Shown one piece after another: positions 9,701 through 16,787 of a stretch of 64,000 nucleotides of DNA. The DNA is from Erysipelotrichaceae bacterium (GTDB lineage: Bacteria; Bacillota_I; Bacilli_A; Erysipelotrichales; Erysipelotrichaceae). The translations under genes were made by a program, and so were the position numbers. Within the stretch, counting starts at the first letter, position 1. Each line of letters opens with the position of its first letter. The stretch is from positions 1 to 64,000 of the forward strand of contig JAFWII010000004.1 in assembly GCA_017533785.1 (NCBI GenBank). The letters run 5' to 3'. The notes below the pieces were generated by a model. That model saw nothing but the letters and a program-made list of their open reading frames with translations. It searched no databases and was not told where the DNA came from.

Positions 9701-9761
9701 CAGCGGGAAAAGTGATAAGGATGGTTCCTGTTTGGTACGGGAATTAAGCGTGTTAGAATAG
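6723..9761 (+). CDS. dnaE: DNA polymerase III alpha subunit, DnaE family
   Basis: DnaE is a C-family replicative polymerase; in Bacillota it works beside PolC, for example extending primers. The 1012-residue protein has an N-terminal PHP domain, the polymerase core with MPDFDIDFPDNRR (about 370-382, metal-binding aspartates), the GPGRGS motif, the tandem HhH region and a C-terminal OB fold (GYVKGFGHIDRI). The PHP metal-binding motifs look eroded: the usual HxHSEYSLLDG reads FIRSYYSLLSSL and the later TDH reads VDF, so proofreading by PHP is unlikely. The length is short for the family but nothing is truncated. No Shine-Dalgarno precedes the ATG. Confidence 0.95.
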   Translation: MNPPIFIRSYYSLLSSLCSPRKVLEKVKEFGYRSIALVDFNVLSGVKTFKKLCDQEGIQLVIGLEFEVETQDDRYQVVLLAKNDNGFRNLIQISSLINAESITINPEIINQYRNDCFLILMSDNMPLTSYIDKGLDISEGLRVQESIFPDSIIALNDHDKAANAGRSRVIRSFAREHNLHTIAYHHCFYPEKGDLDAYMALKAVKEKKTIDDNSLVIDQNRHYLSPNEIEYLYDRSEIYATEKLFSLCGVNLNLSTDLPVYQTPPGVSPKDYLTALCREGLRRRLKGHNNQLYTDRLRYELKIINDMNFTNYFLIVYDFVLHAKKKGILVGPGRGSGVASLAAYCLGITNVDPIRYGLIFERFLNPERITMPDFDIDFPDNRRDEVIAYVKEKYGSDHVAHIITYGTLKPKQALRDIGRVYQFSNRDIDSLTKLIPNDPHIVTMTDALNASKAFKRRIESEDRYRNLLNVCLRIEGFPRHESTHASGIVLSKEKLTDVVPMISIEEDLCSVQYTMEHLEEMGLIKIDFLGLRNLSIISEIVDDIRTTEEFNLNSISLSDPKTFSIIGRGDTLGVFQLESAGMTNLVRKLKPSIFEEIAMAIALFRPGPMENIPKFLENHEHPESVTYLHEDLRPILKETYGIIVYQEQILSIARKIAGFTYGKADVLRRAMSKKKEKELIALHDDFINGCLKNRYSKETAEEIYALILKFADYGFNKSHSVVYALIAYQMAYLKANYPLYFYKALLNGVISSELKTYQYIGEIQKNSIKILAPDLNRSSLFYRIENGCLRMPFAVIKEVGNSSASSIVKERDDNGPYKSYEDALRRLNRISIGKNVIQNLIAAGAFDCFGLTRETMIRNYDNVAEFASKIADYSLFNSDFDPTPQLITYSDKTQHVAEREKEVFGFYFSVNPIIQHKKDLGIDCPTLLELQNIKGYVKGFGHIDRIKEHKTKNGEWMAFADISDGTADYSLAIMPNLYRQHETELAKEKYISFSGKSDKDGSCLVRELSVLE
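9751..9759 (+). promoter_or_regulatory. Extended -10 of the response regulator gene (leaderless)
   Basis: TG-T-TAGAAT lies inside the last codons of dnaE and ends 6 nt before the ATG at 9766. It gives the two-component genes a promoter of their own. Confidence 0.5.
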
Positions 9762-9765
9762 TAAT

Positions 9766-10425
9766 ATGAAAATACTTGTTGTGGATGATGAAGTCAGAAT
9801 TCGTGAAGTAGTTTCAGAGTATGCTAAAGTCTCTGGTTTTGAGTGTGACCAGGCGTCCGATGGTCTTGAAGCGATCGAAATGGTCATCAAGAATGACTAT
9901 GACTGTATCGTTCTGGATATCATGATGCCGGAGCTGGACGGTTTTACTGCGCTTAAACGAATAAAGGAGATCAAAAACATCCCTGTCATTATGCTTTCTG
10001 CACGACAGGAAGAATACGATAAGCTTTTCAGTTTTGATCTTGGTGTTGACGATTACGTCACAAAACCTTTTTCACCGAAAGAACTTATGGCCAGGATTAA
10101 AGTCGTGGCTGAACGCAATAAGACCAAGACCGGCGATAAATTTGTGTATGAAGATCTCGTACTCGATATAACAGGCCGATCTCTCTTGATTGACGGCAAA
10201 AAAGTAATGCTGACACCGAAGGAAATGGATCTTCTGATTTTCCTTGTAAAGAACCGCAACATTGCCCTCGGCAGAGAGAAACTGCTTAATGCAGTCTGGG
10301 ATTATGATTACTTCGGTGAAGACAGAACCGTTGATACACATATCAAGATGCTTCGTAAAAATCTTGGGAAGTACCGTGATCTGATTGTGACTGTCCGAGG
10401 TATGGGGTATAAGTTTGAAGTTTGA
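9766..10425 (+). CDS. Two-component response regulator, OmpR/PhoB family
   Basis: This 219-residue transcription regulator has a receiver domain (1-115) with acidic pocket D7-D8, phosphoacceptor D51 in VLDIMMPELDG, S78, and K100 in DYVTKPFSP. A winged-helix DNA-binding domain follows (about 125-218; LTPKEMDLLIFLVKN and the RTVDTHIKMLRKNLG recognition region). It starts 4 nt after dnaE and overlaps the kinase gene by 11 nt, so the kinase is its likely partner. The signal and target genes cannot be read from the sequence; dnaE is an unusual neighbour. Confidence 0.94.
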   Translation: MKILVVDDEVRIREVVSEYAKVSGFECDQASDGLEAIEMVIKNDYDCIVLDIMMPELDGFTALKRIKEIKNIPVIMLSARQEEYDKLFSFDLGVDDYVTKPFSPKELMARIKVVAERNKTKTGDKFVYEDLVLDITGRSLLIDGKKVMLTPKEMDLLIFLVKNRNIALGREKLLNAVWDYDYFGEDRTVDTHIKMLRKNLGKYRDLIVTVRGMGYKFEV

Positions 10426-11866
10426 TTCAAAGGGGATAAGCTTTAATATCTGGCTGTATTTCTCCGGTTTTGCTATTGCAATGCTAGTTCTGTTCGGCGT
10501 GTTGCTGAACTTTTTGATACGTCCATATTATCGTGATGATCAGATGACTAAGCTGGATACTTTATCCGGCCTTTTTCGCAGCAATCTTCTTCATGACAAC
10601 CCCAGTCAGAGCGAAATCGATGAACTATATACGCTTGTGGTAAATTCTAACGTTTGCGCAATCATCTATAACGATGATGGGAATGTACTTTATAGTGGCG
10701 ACTCACTGGGCGAAAACTGCATGTTTTCAGAAAGCATCGCAATAGATCAGGATACGATCCAGGTAAAAAACGACCCGTTAGGCGCAATTCAGTTATTGAA
10801 AACAAACGGAAGTCTTCAGCAGTCATTTGTTTCTCCGGTAACCGGAACAGAAATGCTTCTCTACGGAAGAGTCATAAGCCGTGATCTTGTAAATTATTAT
10901 CTTTTCATAAACTCTAACCTCGAACCAATGGAATCTGTAGTCCAGTTCATCTTCTCGCAATTCTTTTATATTGCATTGATAGTTATCGCTATTGCATTCG
11001 TCGTTTCTTTCGTTTTAGCGAGACGCATTTCTTCACCGATCGTCAGAATGCGGAAAGAGGCAATCAAACTCGCAGACCAGAATTACGATCTTGAATTGCC
11101 TGATAAATCTTTTACCGAGATCAGCGAATTAGCAACCAGTTTGGATGACGCAGCGAAAAAACTAAGCACAGTCAACGAACTCAGAAAAGATCTTGTGGCT
11201 AATGTTTCGCACGATATTAAAACTCCGTTAACCATGATCAAGGCGTACGCGGAAATGATTCGGGATATTTCAGGCGATGACAAAGAAAAGCGGGAAGAAC
11301 ATATAGATGTCATCTTGAAAGAAAGCGACTATTTAAACAAGCTTGTAACAGATATGCAGGAGCTTTCGAAGATGGAAGCCGGTTATATCGAACTGAACAG
11401 GAGCAATTTCGATCTCAAGGATGAAACCGAGAGTGTTTTATCGTTGCTTGACCGTATTATCAGGGACAAAAAGATCGAAATAGTTCCGAATCTTGTGAAC
11501 GTAGTCGTTTATGCAGATCAGTTAAAGATATCGCAGGTAATCTATAATTTTGTTCTTAACGCCATTAAGCACTCTCCGGAAGGAACCCGGATCGAGATCA
11601 ATATAATCGATTCAGAAGATGATGTTCGTTTTGAAGTTAAAGACTATGGAACAGGCATTTCCGAGAAAGACTTACCGTATATTTGGAATCGTTACTACAA
11701 GATCGATAAAGGATTCCACAGGTCGCTTGAGTCAAGCGGTTTAGGACTGGCGATCGTTAAAGCGATTCTTGAAGCTCATCATGCGAAATACGGAGTTGAA
11801 TCAAAGCTTGGCGAAGGGTCTTTGTTCTATTTTGAATTAAGCAAGGATTATGATGATGAACTTTGA
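10415..11866 (+). CDS. Sensor histidine kinase
   Basis: This 483-residue membrane kinase should phosphorylate the response regulator encoded just upstream. A first membrane helix (about 10-32), an extracytoplasmic sensor of about 145 residues and a second helix (about 180-203) are followed by a HAMP linker, a HisKA domain with the phospho-accepting histidine in NVSHDIKTPL (about 267), and a HATPase domain with NFVLNAIKHS, DYGTGIS and SSGLGLAI. The start is taken as TTG at 10415, with GGGG about 7 nt upstream; no ATG precedes the first helix. It overlaps the methylase gene that follows by about 14 nt. Confidence 0.9.
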   Translation: MKFDSKGISFNIWLYFSGFAIAMLVLFGVLLNFLIRPYYRDDQMTKLDTLSGLFRSNLLHDNPSQSEIDELYTLVVNSNVCAIIYNDDGNVLYSGDSLGENCMFSESIAIDQDTIQVKNDPLGAIQLLKTNGSLQQSFVSPVTGTEMLLYGRVISRDLVNYYLFINSNLEPMESVVQFIFSQFFYIALIVIAIAFVVSFVLARRISSPIVRMRKEAIKLADQNYDLELPDKSFTEISELATSLDDAAKKLSTVNELRKDLVANVSHDIKTPLTMIKAYAEMIRDISGDDKEKREEHIDVILKESDYLNKLVTDMQELSKMEAGYIELNRSNFDLKDETESVLSLLDRIIRDKKIEIVPNLVNVVVYADQLKISQVIYNFVLNAIKHSPEGTRIEINIIDSEDDVRFEVKDYGTGISEKDLPYIWNRYYKIDKGFHRSLESSGLGLAIVKAILEAHHAKYGVESKLGEGSLFYFELSKDYDDEL

Positions 11867-12533
11867 TTATTTGCCCTATATCGATATGCCTTATAAGCAG
11901 CCAGAAGATGCTTACCATTTCAATACCGATACAGTTTTGCTCGGGCTCTTTCTGCCTGATTTAAATAATCGTAGAATACTTGATATCGGAACAAATTGCG
12001 GCGCATTACTCTGCTATGCAGCTAAGAAGAACGCAAGCATACTTTACGGGCTTGATCTGAACAAGGAAGCGCTGGAATATGCCGACATTAATCTGAAACA
12101 ATGCGGTGCAAAATTCAGTCTGTTTCATCAAGATTTTAAGGATTTTGCCATTTTCGAACTCGATGCCGTCGTTGTCAATCCTCCTTTCTATCCGGATAAA
12201 GAACGAGATTCAGTATCGGAAAACCTGGCTATGAATTCAAGCAATATGCCGTCTGACGAATTGTTCAGTAAATGCAGAAGTATATTAAAAGATAACGGAT
12301 CCATCTATTCGATCTATCCGGCTGACCGCCTGAACAGTTATATCGAAGCTGCCAGTCAGAATGATTTTTCTGTATCTATGCTGCAGCCGGTTTATGACAG
12401 CAATAAGTCTTCCGCCATCCGTGTATTGCTGAAGTTTAGACGTGGACACAAAGACAGCACCAGAATTGCTTATCCTGTCTTTATCAAAGATGGTAATATA
12501 TTAAAAGATAAGGGGATATATCTAAATGGCTAA
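11853..12533 (+). CDS. tRNA1(Val) adenine-N6 methyltransferase-like protein
   Basis: This protein of about 226 residues is an N6-adenine methyltransferase of the TrmN6/YfiC type, which modifies A37 of tRNA1(Val) in Escherichia coli. It has the SAM-binding region RRILDIGTNCGALL and the catalytic NPPF motif in VVVNPPFYPDKERDS. The N-terminal HFNTDTVLLG stretch is typical of the family. Three consecutive ATGs (11850, 11853, 11856) are possible; AAGGA at 11843-11847 best suits the second or third. The gene starts inside the kinase gene and ends inside the next one, so it belongs to the same operon. The tRNA substrate is inferred from the family. Confidence 0.83.
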   Translation: MMNFDYLPYIDMPYKQPEDAYHFNTDTVLLGLFLPDLNNRRILDIGTNCGALLCYAAKKNASILYGLDLNKEALEYADINLKQCGAKFSLFHQDFKDFAIFELDAVVVNPPFYPDKERDSVSENLAMNSSNMPSDELFSKCRSILKDNGSIYSIYPADRLNSYIEAASQNDFSVSMLQPVYDSNKSSAIRVLLKFRRGHKDSTRIAYPVFIKDGNILKDKGIYLNG

Positions 12534-13023
12534 AAACAATTCCGAAAGCAACCGTTTTCAATACACATTGAATAGAGCATACATTATCAGAAAGTCCAAC
12601 AGATCGCTTCTTTTGCTTGCGATCCTTTCTGCCATCCTGGGTTTACTTGTACAGCTGAACAGAGATAAATTCGGCGGTTCTTTTCTGTTTGCTTTGATTG
12701 CTGCAGATGTGATCATGATCACAGTCGCCTTTCTGATGATCCAGTTCTTCCTTCGGACCCGTAAGATACCGATAGAGATCAAGACCCGCAACAGGAACCT
12801 TACTGTTGATAACTGGACCTTTCTGCACAACAATATCGAGTCAATGAAAATGACCAGACCCGAACAATCTCTCGGATACTTCCAGATGCGTAAACTTCGT
12901 TTTGATTCGGAAGGAAAAACATATAAGTTTTTCTTTGGACCTATTGGCGCTATTCCGCAGAAAGATTACGAAAGACTCTATGCCGAGATCGTTAATTGCG
13001 AAAAAGAACAGAATAAGCAGTAG
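12526..13023 (+). CDS. Small membrane protein of unknown function
   Basis: I do not recognise a named family. The 165-residue protein has a polar N terminus, two membrane helices (about 27-45 and 52-73) and a cytoplasmic C-terminal half with alternating beta-type strands (PIEIKTRNRNLTVDNW, KTYKFFFGPIGAIP), an arrangement like YcxB or PH-like membrane proteins. AAGGGG lies about 10 nt before the ATG, and the gene overlaps the methylase gene by 8 nt. It is the last gene of the operon that begins with the response regulator. Confidence 0.75.
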   Translation: MAKNNSESNRFQYTLNRAYIIRKSNRSLLLLAILSAILGLLVQLNRDKFGGSFLFALIAADVIMITVAFLMIQFFLRTRKIPIEIKTRNRNLTVDNWTFLHNNIESMKMTRPEQSLGYFQMRKLRFDSEGKTYKFFFGPIGAIPQKDYERLYAEIVNCEKEQNKQ

Positions 13024-13090
13024 GGGAGATGTCTTTTCTCTAAACATGCGGAATAAAAACAAATTATCGTTCAGAATTCAAAGAATCTCC

Positions 13091-13119
13091 TTGACATAAA
13101 GTTTCTGACAATGCATAAT
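13091..13119 (+). promoter_or_regulatory. Promoter of the infC-rpmI-rplT operon
   Basis: TTGACA at 13091-13096 is followed after exactly 17 bp by CATAAT at 13114-13119. This is the most consensus-like sigma-70 promoter near here and places the transcript start near 13126. Confidence 0.75.
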
Positions 13120-13125
13120 ATTTAT

Positions 13126-13253
13126 GCAATAAAAAGTTAGTAGAAAGAAGAAGGCCACTTCTCACCTGATCTCCAAAGGAGTTGGGTATGTGCTACTGTT
13201 ACAAGGACACAAGTGGGCTTTGACTCGCTTTTTATTTTAATGGAGGTGTTCTT
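13126..13253 (+). promoter_or_regulatory. Structured leader of infC (L20-leader-like)
   Basis: This leader of about 128 nt lies between promoter and infC. Its base is a long-range pairing of AAGGCCACTT (13151-13160) with AAGTGGGCTT (13211-13220), 9 of 10 pairs. Inside lies a smaller hairpin made by ACC..CTCC and GGAG..GGT around 13164-13187. The second arm is followed by a T-rich run. Bacillota infC-rpmI-rplT operons often carry an L20-binding leader that ends transcription early when L20 is in excess; this one has the place and general shape, but I identify it by context and pairing only. Confidence 0.6.
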
Positions 13254-13775
13254 ATCACAAGACGAAAAAATGATGATCTGGTAAATGACAACATTCATTT
13301 CAAAGAAGTACTGGTCATCGGCCCTCAGGGCGAACAATTAGGTGTAATGCTCCGTCGTGAAGCGCTTGAAAAAGCGTATGATCTTGATCTTGACCTGTAT
13401 TGCGTTGCTCCAAATGCTCAGCCGCCGGTCTGCAAGATCATGGATTATGAGAAACATCGTTTCGAAGCTCAGAAAAAGGCGAAAGAAGCGAAAAAGAATC
13501 AGAAAGTAACCGAGGTCAAGCCTCTGCGTTTGTCTCCGGTTATCGATACCCATGATTTTGATACCAAACTGAAGCAGGCGACCAAATGGCTTGAGACACA
13601 GAAAAAAGTTAAGATCGATATGCGATTCCGCGGACGTCTTATTACACGCCAGGAAGTTGGAATGAAGATTATGGAAGAATTTATCGATGCCTTGAAAGAA
13701 GTCGGTAACGTCGAAAAGAAGCCGGCACTTGAAGGTCGCATCATGTCTTGTGTAATTGCACCGAAGAAGAAATAG
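13254..13775 (+). CDS. infC: Translation initiation factor IF-3 (ATC start)
   Basis: IF-3 binds the 30S subunit, keeps it apart from 50S and checks the start codon. The frame encodes the full two-domain protein of about 173 residues, with NDDLVNDNIHFKEVLVIG and GEQLGVMLRREALEKA in the N domain and KVKIDMRFRGRLI in the C domain. The first ATG in frame (13347) would remove some 31 conserved residues. Between the in-frame stop at 13221 and that ATG there is no ATG, GTG or TTG at the expected place, but ATC at 13254 lies 7 nt after GGAGG (13242-13246). Rare start codons in infC are a known basis of IF-3 autoregulation. Confidence 0.9.
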   Translation: MTRRKNDDLVNDNIHFKEVLVIGPQGEQLGVMLRREALEKAYDLDLDLYCVAPNAQPPVCKIMDYEKHRFEAQKKAKEAKKNQKVTEVKPLRLSPVIDTHDFDTKLKQATKWLETQKKVKIDMRFRGRLITRQEVGMKIMEEFIDALKEVGNVEKKPALEGRIMSCVIAPKKK

Positions 13776-13787
13776 GAGGAAGTTAAA

Positions 13788-13982
13788 ATGCCAAAGATGA
13801 AAACGAAACGTACCTTTGCGAAAAGAATCAAAGTTACGGGCAGCGGAAAGTTAAAGAGACATCACTCTTATACATCTCACTTCGCCGCAAACAAAACACA
13901 CAAACAGAAAGTCCAGCTCCGCAAGAGCGCCATTCTCACTAAGAGTGATGAAAAGAGAGTTAGACCTCTCTTACAGGGATAG
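13788..13982 (+). CDS. rpmI: 50S ribosomal protein L35
   Basis: The 64-residue, very basic protein matches L35: [20 protein letters not shown] at the start, then [17 protein letters not shown] and a C-terminal KRVRPLL. AGGAGG lies 8 nt before the ATG. It sits in the standard place between infC and rplT, 12 nt after infC. Confidence 0.97.
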   Translation: MPKMKTKRTFAKRIKVTGSGKLKRHHSYTSHFAANKTHKQKVQLRKSAILTKSDEKRVRPLLQG

Positions 13983-13995
13983 GAGGTATTAGAGA

Positions 13996-14352
13996 ATGAG
14001 AATCAAAGGATCTACTCCGACCCGCAATCGTCGTAAAAAAGTCTTAAAGCTTGCGAAAGGCTACTTCGGTTCCAAGCACTTACTGTATCGTACAGCAAAC
14101 GAACAGGTAATGCATTCCTTACGTTACTCCTTCATTGACCGTAGAAAGCTCAAAGGAGAAATGCGTAAGTTATGGATCAGCCGTATCAATGCTGGTGCTC
14201 GTGTTCACGGTTTAAGCTATTCCAACCTGATGCATGGTCTGAAACTTGCAAACGTTGAAATGAACCGTAAGATGCTCAGCGAAATCGCTATCCACGATCC
14301 GGAAGCATTCAAGACGATCTGCGAAACAGCGCAGAACGCATTAAACAAATAA
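13996..14352 (+). CDS. rplT: 50S ribosomal protein L20
   Basis: The 118-residue basic protein is L20, needed early in 50S assembly: [17 protein letters not shown], then RDRRKLK-like [16 protein letters not shown] and [15 protein letters not shown]. In Bacillota L20 represses its own operon by binding the leader, which fits the structured leader upstream of infC. AGGAGG lies about 9 nt before the start. A tRNA gene follows 18 nt after the stop and is probably co-transcribed. Confidence 0.97.
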   Translation: MRIKGSTPTRNRRKKVLKLAKGYFGSKHLLYRTANEQVMHSLRYSFIDRRKLKGEMRKLWISRINAGARVHGLSYSNLMHGLKLANVEMNRKMLSEIAIHDPEAFKTICETAQNALNK

Positions 14353-14370
14353 GAGGCGAATGCCCCTTAT

Positions 14371-14446
14371 GGCCAGTTGGTGAAACGGTTAACACATCGC
14401 CCTCTCAAGGCGACATTCACGGGTTCGAATCCCGTACTGGTCACCA
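14371..14446 (+). tRNA. tRNA-Glu (anticodon CTC)
   Basis: The 76-nt sequence folds as a full cloverleaf. The acceptor stem pairs GGCCAGT with ACTGGTC, the anticodon stem TCGCC/GGCGA encloses loop CTCTCAA (anticodon CTC, reading GAG), and the T arm is ACGGG-TTCGAAT-CCCGT. The CCA end is encoded. No separate promoter is seen, so it probably rides on the rplT transcript. Confidence 0.95.
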
Positions 14447-14458
14447 TGATATGAACAA

Positions 14459-14488
14459 GCCCGAGCTCAAAAAGTCTCGGGCTTTTTA
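14459..14488 (+). terminator. Rho-independent terminator after tRNA-Glu
   Basis: GCCCGAG (14459-14465) pairs with CTCGGGC (14476-14482), a 7-bp GC-rich stem followed by TTTTTATTT. It ends the infC-rpmI-rplT-tRNA unit. Confidence 0.9.
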
Positions 14489-14550
14489 TTTCATCCAATG
14501 CACTCTTAATGAGAAATTAAGTGTATCAGCAATATTCGGTAATCGTGTTT

Positions 14551-14559
14551 TGATATAAT
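14551..14559 (+). promoter_or_regulatory. Extended -10 of the transglycosylase gene (leaderless)
   Basis: TG-A-TATAAT, a consensus extended -10, ends 7 nt before the ATG at 14567. There is no Shine-Dalgarno between them. Confidence 0.6.
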
Positions 14560-14566
14560 AAGTTCG

Positions 14567-15292
14567 ATGTTAAAGAAACTAAAGAGAATCGTTATTGTTC
14601 TGTTTCTTACGCTTTCTGTACTCGCCGGTATTGTTTTTACCTTTGGTTTCCGCCTTTACCGCGAAAAGATCGAGTCCACGCCGCTGCAGGCTGCTGTAGA
14701 ACCGTATATCACGTCTTCAAGATACTCCGCCTTTGATGAGATCGATCCGGATTTTGTAAATGCTGTCGTTTCGATAGAAGATAAAAGATTCTTTACCAGA
14801 GACGGCTACGACTGGATCGCGCTATTCCGCGCCATTATCAACAATTACCGCGCGAAAGGGTTTGTCGAAGGGGGGTCAACCATCGGCGAACAAGTGGCAA
14901 AAAACCTTTACTTTTATGGCGAAGAACGTGGACTTCTCGAAAAGATCGCCGAAGTTTTCCTAATGAATGCGATAGAGAATGAGTATTCAAAAGAAGACGT
15001 ATTTGCCTTATACGCCTCGATGAACTATTACGGTGACGGCTATTGGGGTCTTAAGGAGGCTGCAGGCGGATATTTTGATAAGGATACGAACGATCTGACG
15101 ATCCCCGAAGCAGCTATGCTGGCCGGTATACCAAATGCACCAGCAATCTTTCAGTTATCTACAGGATTTGATAAAGCAAAAGCCAGGGAAGAGAAGATTC
15201 TTAAGAAGATGTTTGATAACGGTTATATCGATGAAGCAACTCTTCAGGAATCACTGGCTTACGACTTCTCAGATTATGTATTTGAAAAATAG
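14567..15292 (+). CDS. mtgA: Monofunctional peptidoglycan glycosyltransferase (GT51)
   Basis: This 241-residue protein should polymerise lipid II into glycan strands at the outer face of the membrane. An N-terminal signal anchor (about 8-28) precedes a GT51 domain with SIEDKRFF (catalytic glutamate), EGGSTIGEQVAKNLY, KIAEVFLMNAIENEYSK and LYASMNYYGDGYWGLKEAA. The usual STITQQ reads STIGEQ, a modest departure. There is no transpeptidase domain, so it is monofunctional. The gene stands alone between two terminators and has its own leaderless-type promoter. The start is the first ATG and gives a proper anchor sequence. Confidence 0.88.
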   Translation: MLKKLKRIVIVLFLTLSVLAGIVFTFGFRLYREKIESTPLQAAVEPYITSSRYSAFDEIDPDFVNAVVSIEDKRFFTRDGYDWIALFRAIINNYRAKGFVEGGSTIGEQVAKNLYFYGEERGLLEKIAEVFLMNAIENEYSKEDVFALYASMNYYGDGYWGLKEAAGGYFDKDTNDLTIPEAAMLAGIPNAPAIFQLSTGFDKAKAREEKILKKMFDNGYIDEATLQESLAYDFSDYVFEK

Positions 15293-15315
15293 AAAGATCT
15301 TAATCACACCAATGC

Positions 15316-15334
15316 GACCCGAAAGGGTCTTTTT
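15316..15334 (+). terminator. Terminator after the transglycosylase gene
   Basis: GACCC-GAAA-GGGTC followed by TTTTT is a short stem with a GNRA-type tetraloop, 24 nt after the stop codon. Confidence 0.75.
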
Positions 15335-15360
15335 GATTGCCTGTATAGTGTTTTTACGAA

Positions 15361-15389
15361 GCTGCTGTTTAACTGTTATAATTAGCAGC
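15361..15389 (+). promoter_or_regulatory. tldD promoter with flanking dyad
   Basis: TG-T-TATAAT (15374-15382) is an extended -10; transcription would start near 15389, so the GGAGG at 15390-15394 is at the very 5' end of the mRNA. The -10 is flanked by GCTGCT (15361-15366) and AGCAGC (15384-15389), a perfect 6-bp inverted repeat that could be an operator. Confidence 0.55.
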
Positions 15390-15401
15390 GGAGGTAAGCG
15401 T

Positions 15402-16787
15402 ATGGCTTTAGAAAAGTTTTTAAAAGAGCGGATCGATGATGCAAAAACACTTGTTGACCTGCTCGGAAAAAAGTATGAATACGTTTCGGTACTTGGTTCT
15501 TATATGCGAACAAAACGGATCCTTTCATCTACCAGAATGACATCTGTGGATGAATCCGAAGGAGAGTGCGGTTTTGTTATCAGGATGTTCGACGGCACAC
15601 ATTACAGCGAATACTCTACGAACGAAATTCGCGGACTTGATCCGCAGACGGTTATCGATGCGGTTTCTCTGCCCGAACTGAAACAGGATTTCGTCAAAGC
15701 GGGTTCCTTAAACGAAGAAGAGATGGTAAGGTCTTTTGAGCGCGTTGATGCAAACCCGCTTGATGACCAGGATGTCCTGAAAAGACTCGAAGAGATCCGC
15801 TCTTTCTGTGAAAAAGCAGATGAGAGGATCATCAACGCGAACGTTGTATACAACAAGCGTCATGTTTCAAAGATCTTCGTATCTCCGAAGAAGACGCTGG
15901 ATCAGAACTACGAATGGATCAACGCCATGTTGATGCTCGTCGCCAGAGAAGGGGAAACGATCAAGCATCATTACATAAGTGAAAACGAAGCAGATTCCGT
16001 TCTTGCGATCGAAGAACTTTCCGGACGCAAAGAAGAGGCAGTCGATCTCGTACTTCGTCTTCTGCATGCCGGTCCGATCGAACCGGGTGAATATGAGATC
16101 ATTACTGATCCGACGATCAGTGGTCTGATCTGCCATGAAGCATTTGGACACGGAGTTGAACAGGATATGGTCGTGAAGCATCGTGCCAAGTCTGCGGAAT
16201 ATGTCAACAAGCAGGTCGGAAGCACGCTTCTGAATATGCATGACGGTGCAGCGGCTGCTCTGTCTGCGGCTTCCTATTTCTTTGATGATGACGGCATCCT
16301 CGCCCAGGATACCCACATCATTGAAAACGGCATTCTGAGAAGAGGCATCAGCGACGCTTTATCTGCTCTTGAACTCGGTCAGAAACCAAGCGGGAACGGC
16401 CGCCGTGAATCCTATAAGCGGAAATCCTACACTCGCATGACCAACACTTTCTTCTCTCCGGGAAACGACAAGCTGGAAGACATGATCGCGTCTGTCAAAC
16501 ATGGTTATTTTCTTTTCAACACGGACAACGGTATGGAAGATCCGAAAAACTGGCAGATCCAGTGTACGGCTGAATATGGTCTTGAAATCAAAGATGGACA
16601 GTTTACCGGAAAGATCGTTGCTCCTGTTGTTATTTCCGGTTTTGTGCTTGATCTGCTGAATTCTGTTTCAATGGTTTCAGATCAGTTCAAAGTGATCGGC
16701 TCCGGAATGTGCGGCAAAGGGTATAAAGAATGGGTCTTCGTCTCAGACGGTGGTCCGCATATGAAAGCGAGGGCGAAATTAGGATGA
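15402..16787 (+). CDS. tldD: Metalloprotease TldD
   Basis: TldD is the catalytic half of the TldD/TldE heterodimeric metalloprotease, which degrades unfolded peptides and in some species trims microcin or CcdA. The 461-residue protein contains the zinc motif HEAFGH (HExxxH, about residues 245-250), a following GHGVEQD stretch and the glycine-rich C-terminal end (VIGSGMCGKGYKEW) typical of the family. The ATG has GGAGG 7 nt upstream. It shares an ATGA overlap with tldE. Substrates in this organism are unknown. Confidence 0.93.
   Translation: MALEKFLKERIDDAKTLVDLLGKKYEYVSVLGSYMRTKRILSSTRMTSVDESEGECGFVIRMFDGTHYSEYSTNEIRGLDPQTVIDAVSLPELKQDFVKAGSLNEEEMVRSFERVDANPLDDQDVLKRLEEIRSFCEKADERIINANVVYNKRHVSKIFVSPKKTLDQNYEWINAMLMLVAREGETIKHHYISENEADSVLAIEELSGRKEEAVDLVLRLLHAGPIEPGEYEIITDPTISGLICHEAFGHGVEQDMVVKHRAKSAEYVNKQVGSTLLNMHDGAAAALSAASYFFDDDGILAQDTHIIENGILRRGISDALSALELGQKPSGNGRRESYKRKSYTRMTNTFFSPGNDKLEDMIASVKHGYFLFNTDNGMEDPKNWQIQCTAEYGLEIKDGQFTGKIVAPVVISGFVLDLLNSVSMVSDQFKVIGSGMCGKGYKEWVFVSDGGPHMKARAKLG

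Noticed and set aside
13347-13775. Short form of IF-3 starting at the first ATG
   Set aside because: It removes the conserved first part of the N domain and has no Shine-Dalgarno; ATC at 13254 fits better.
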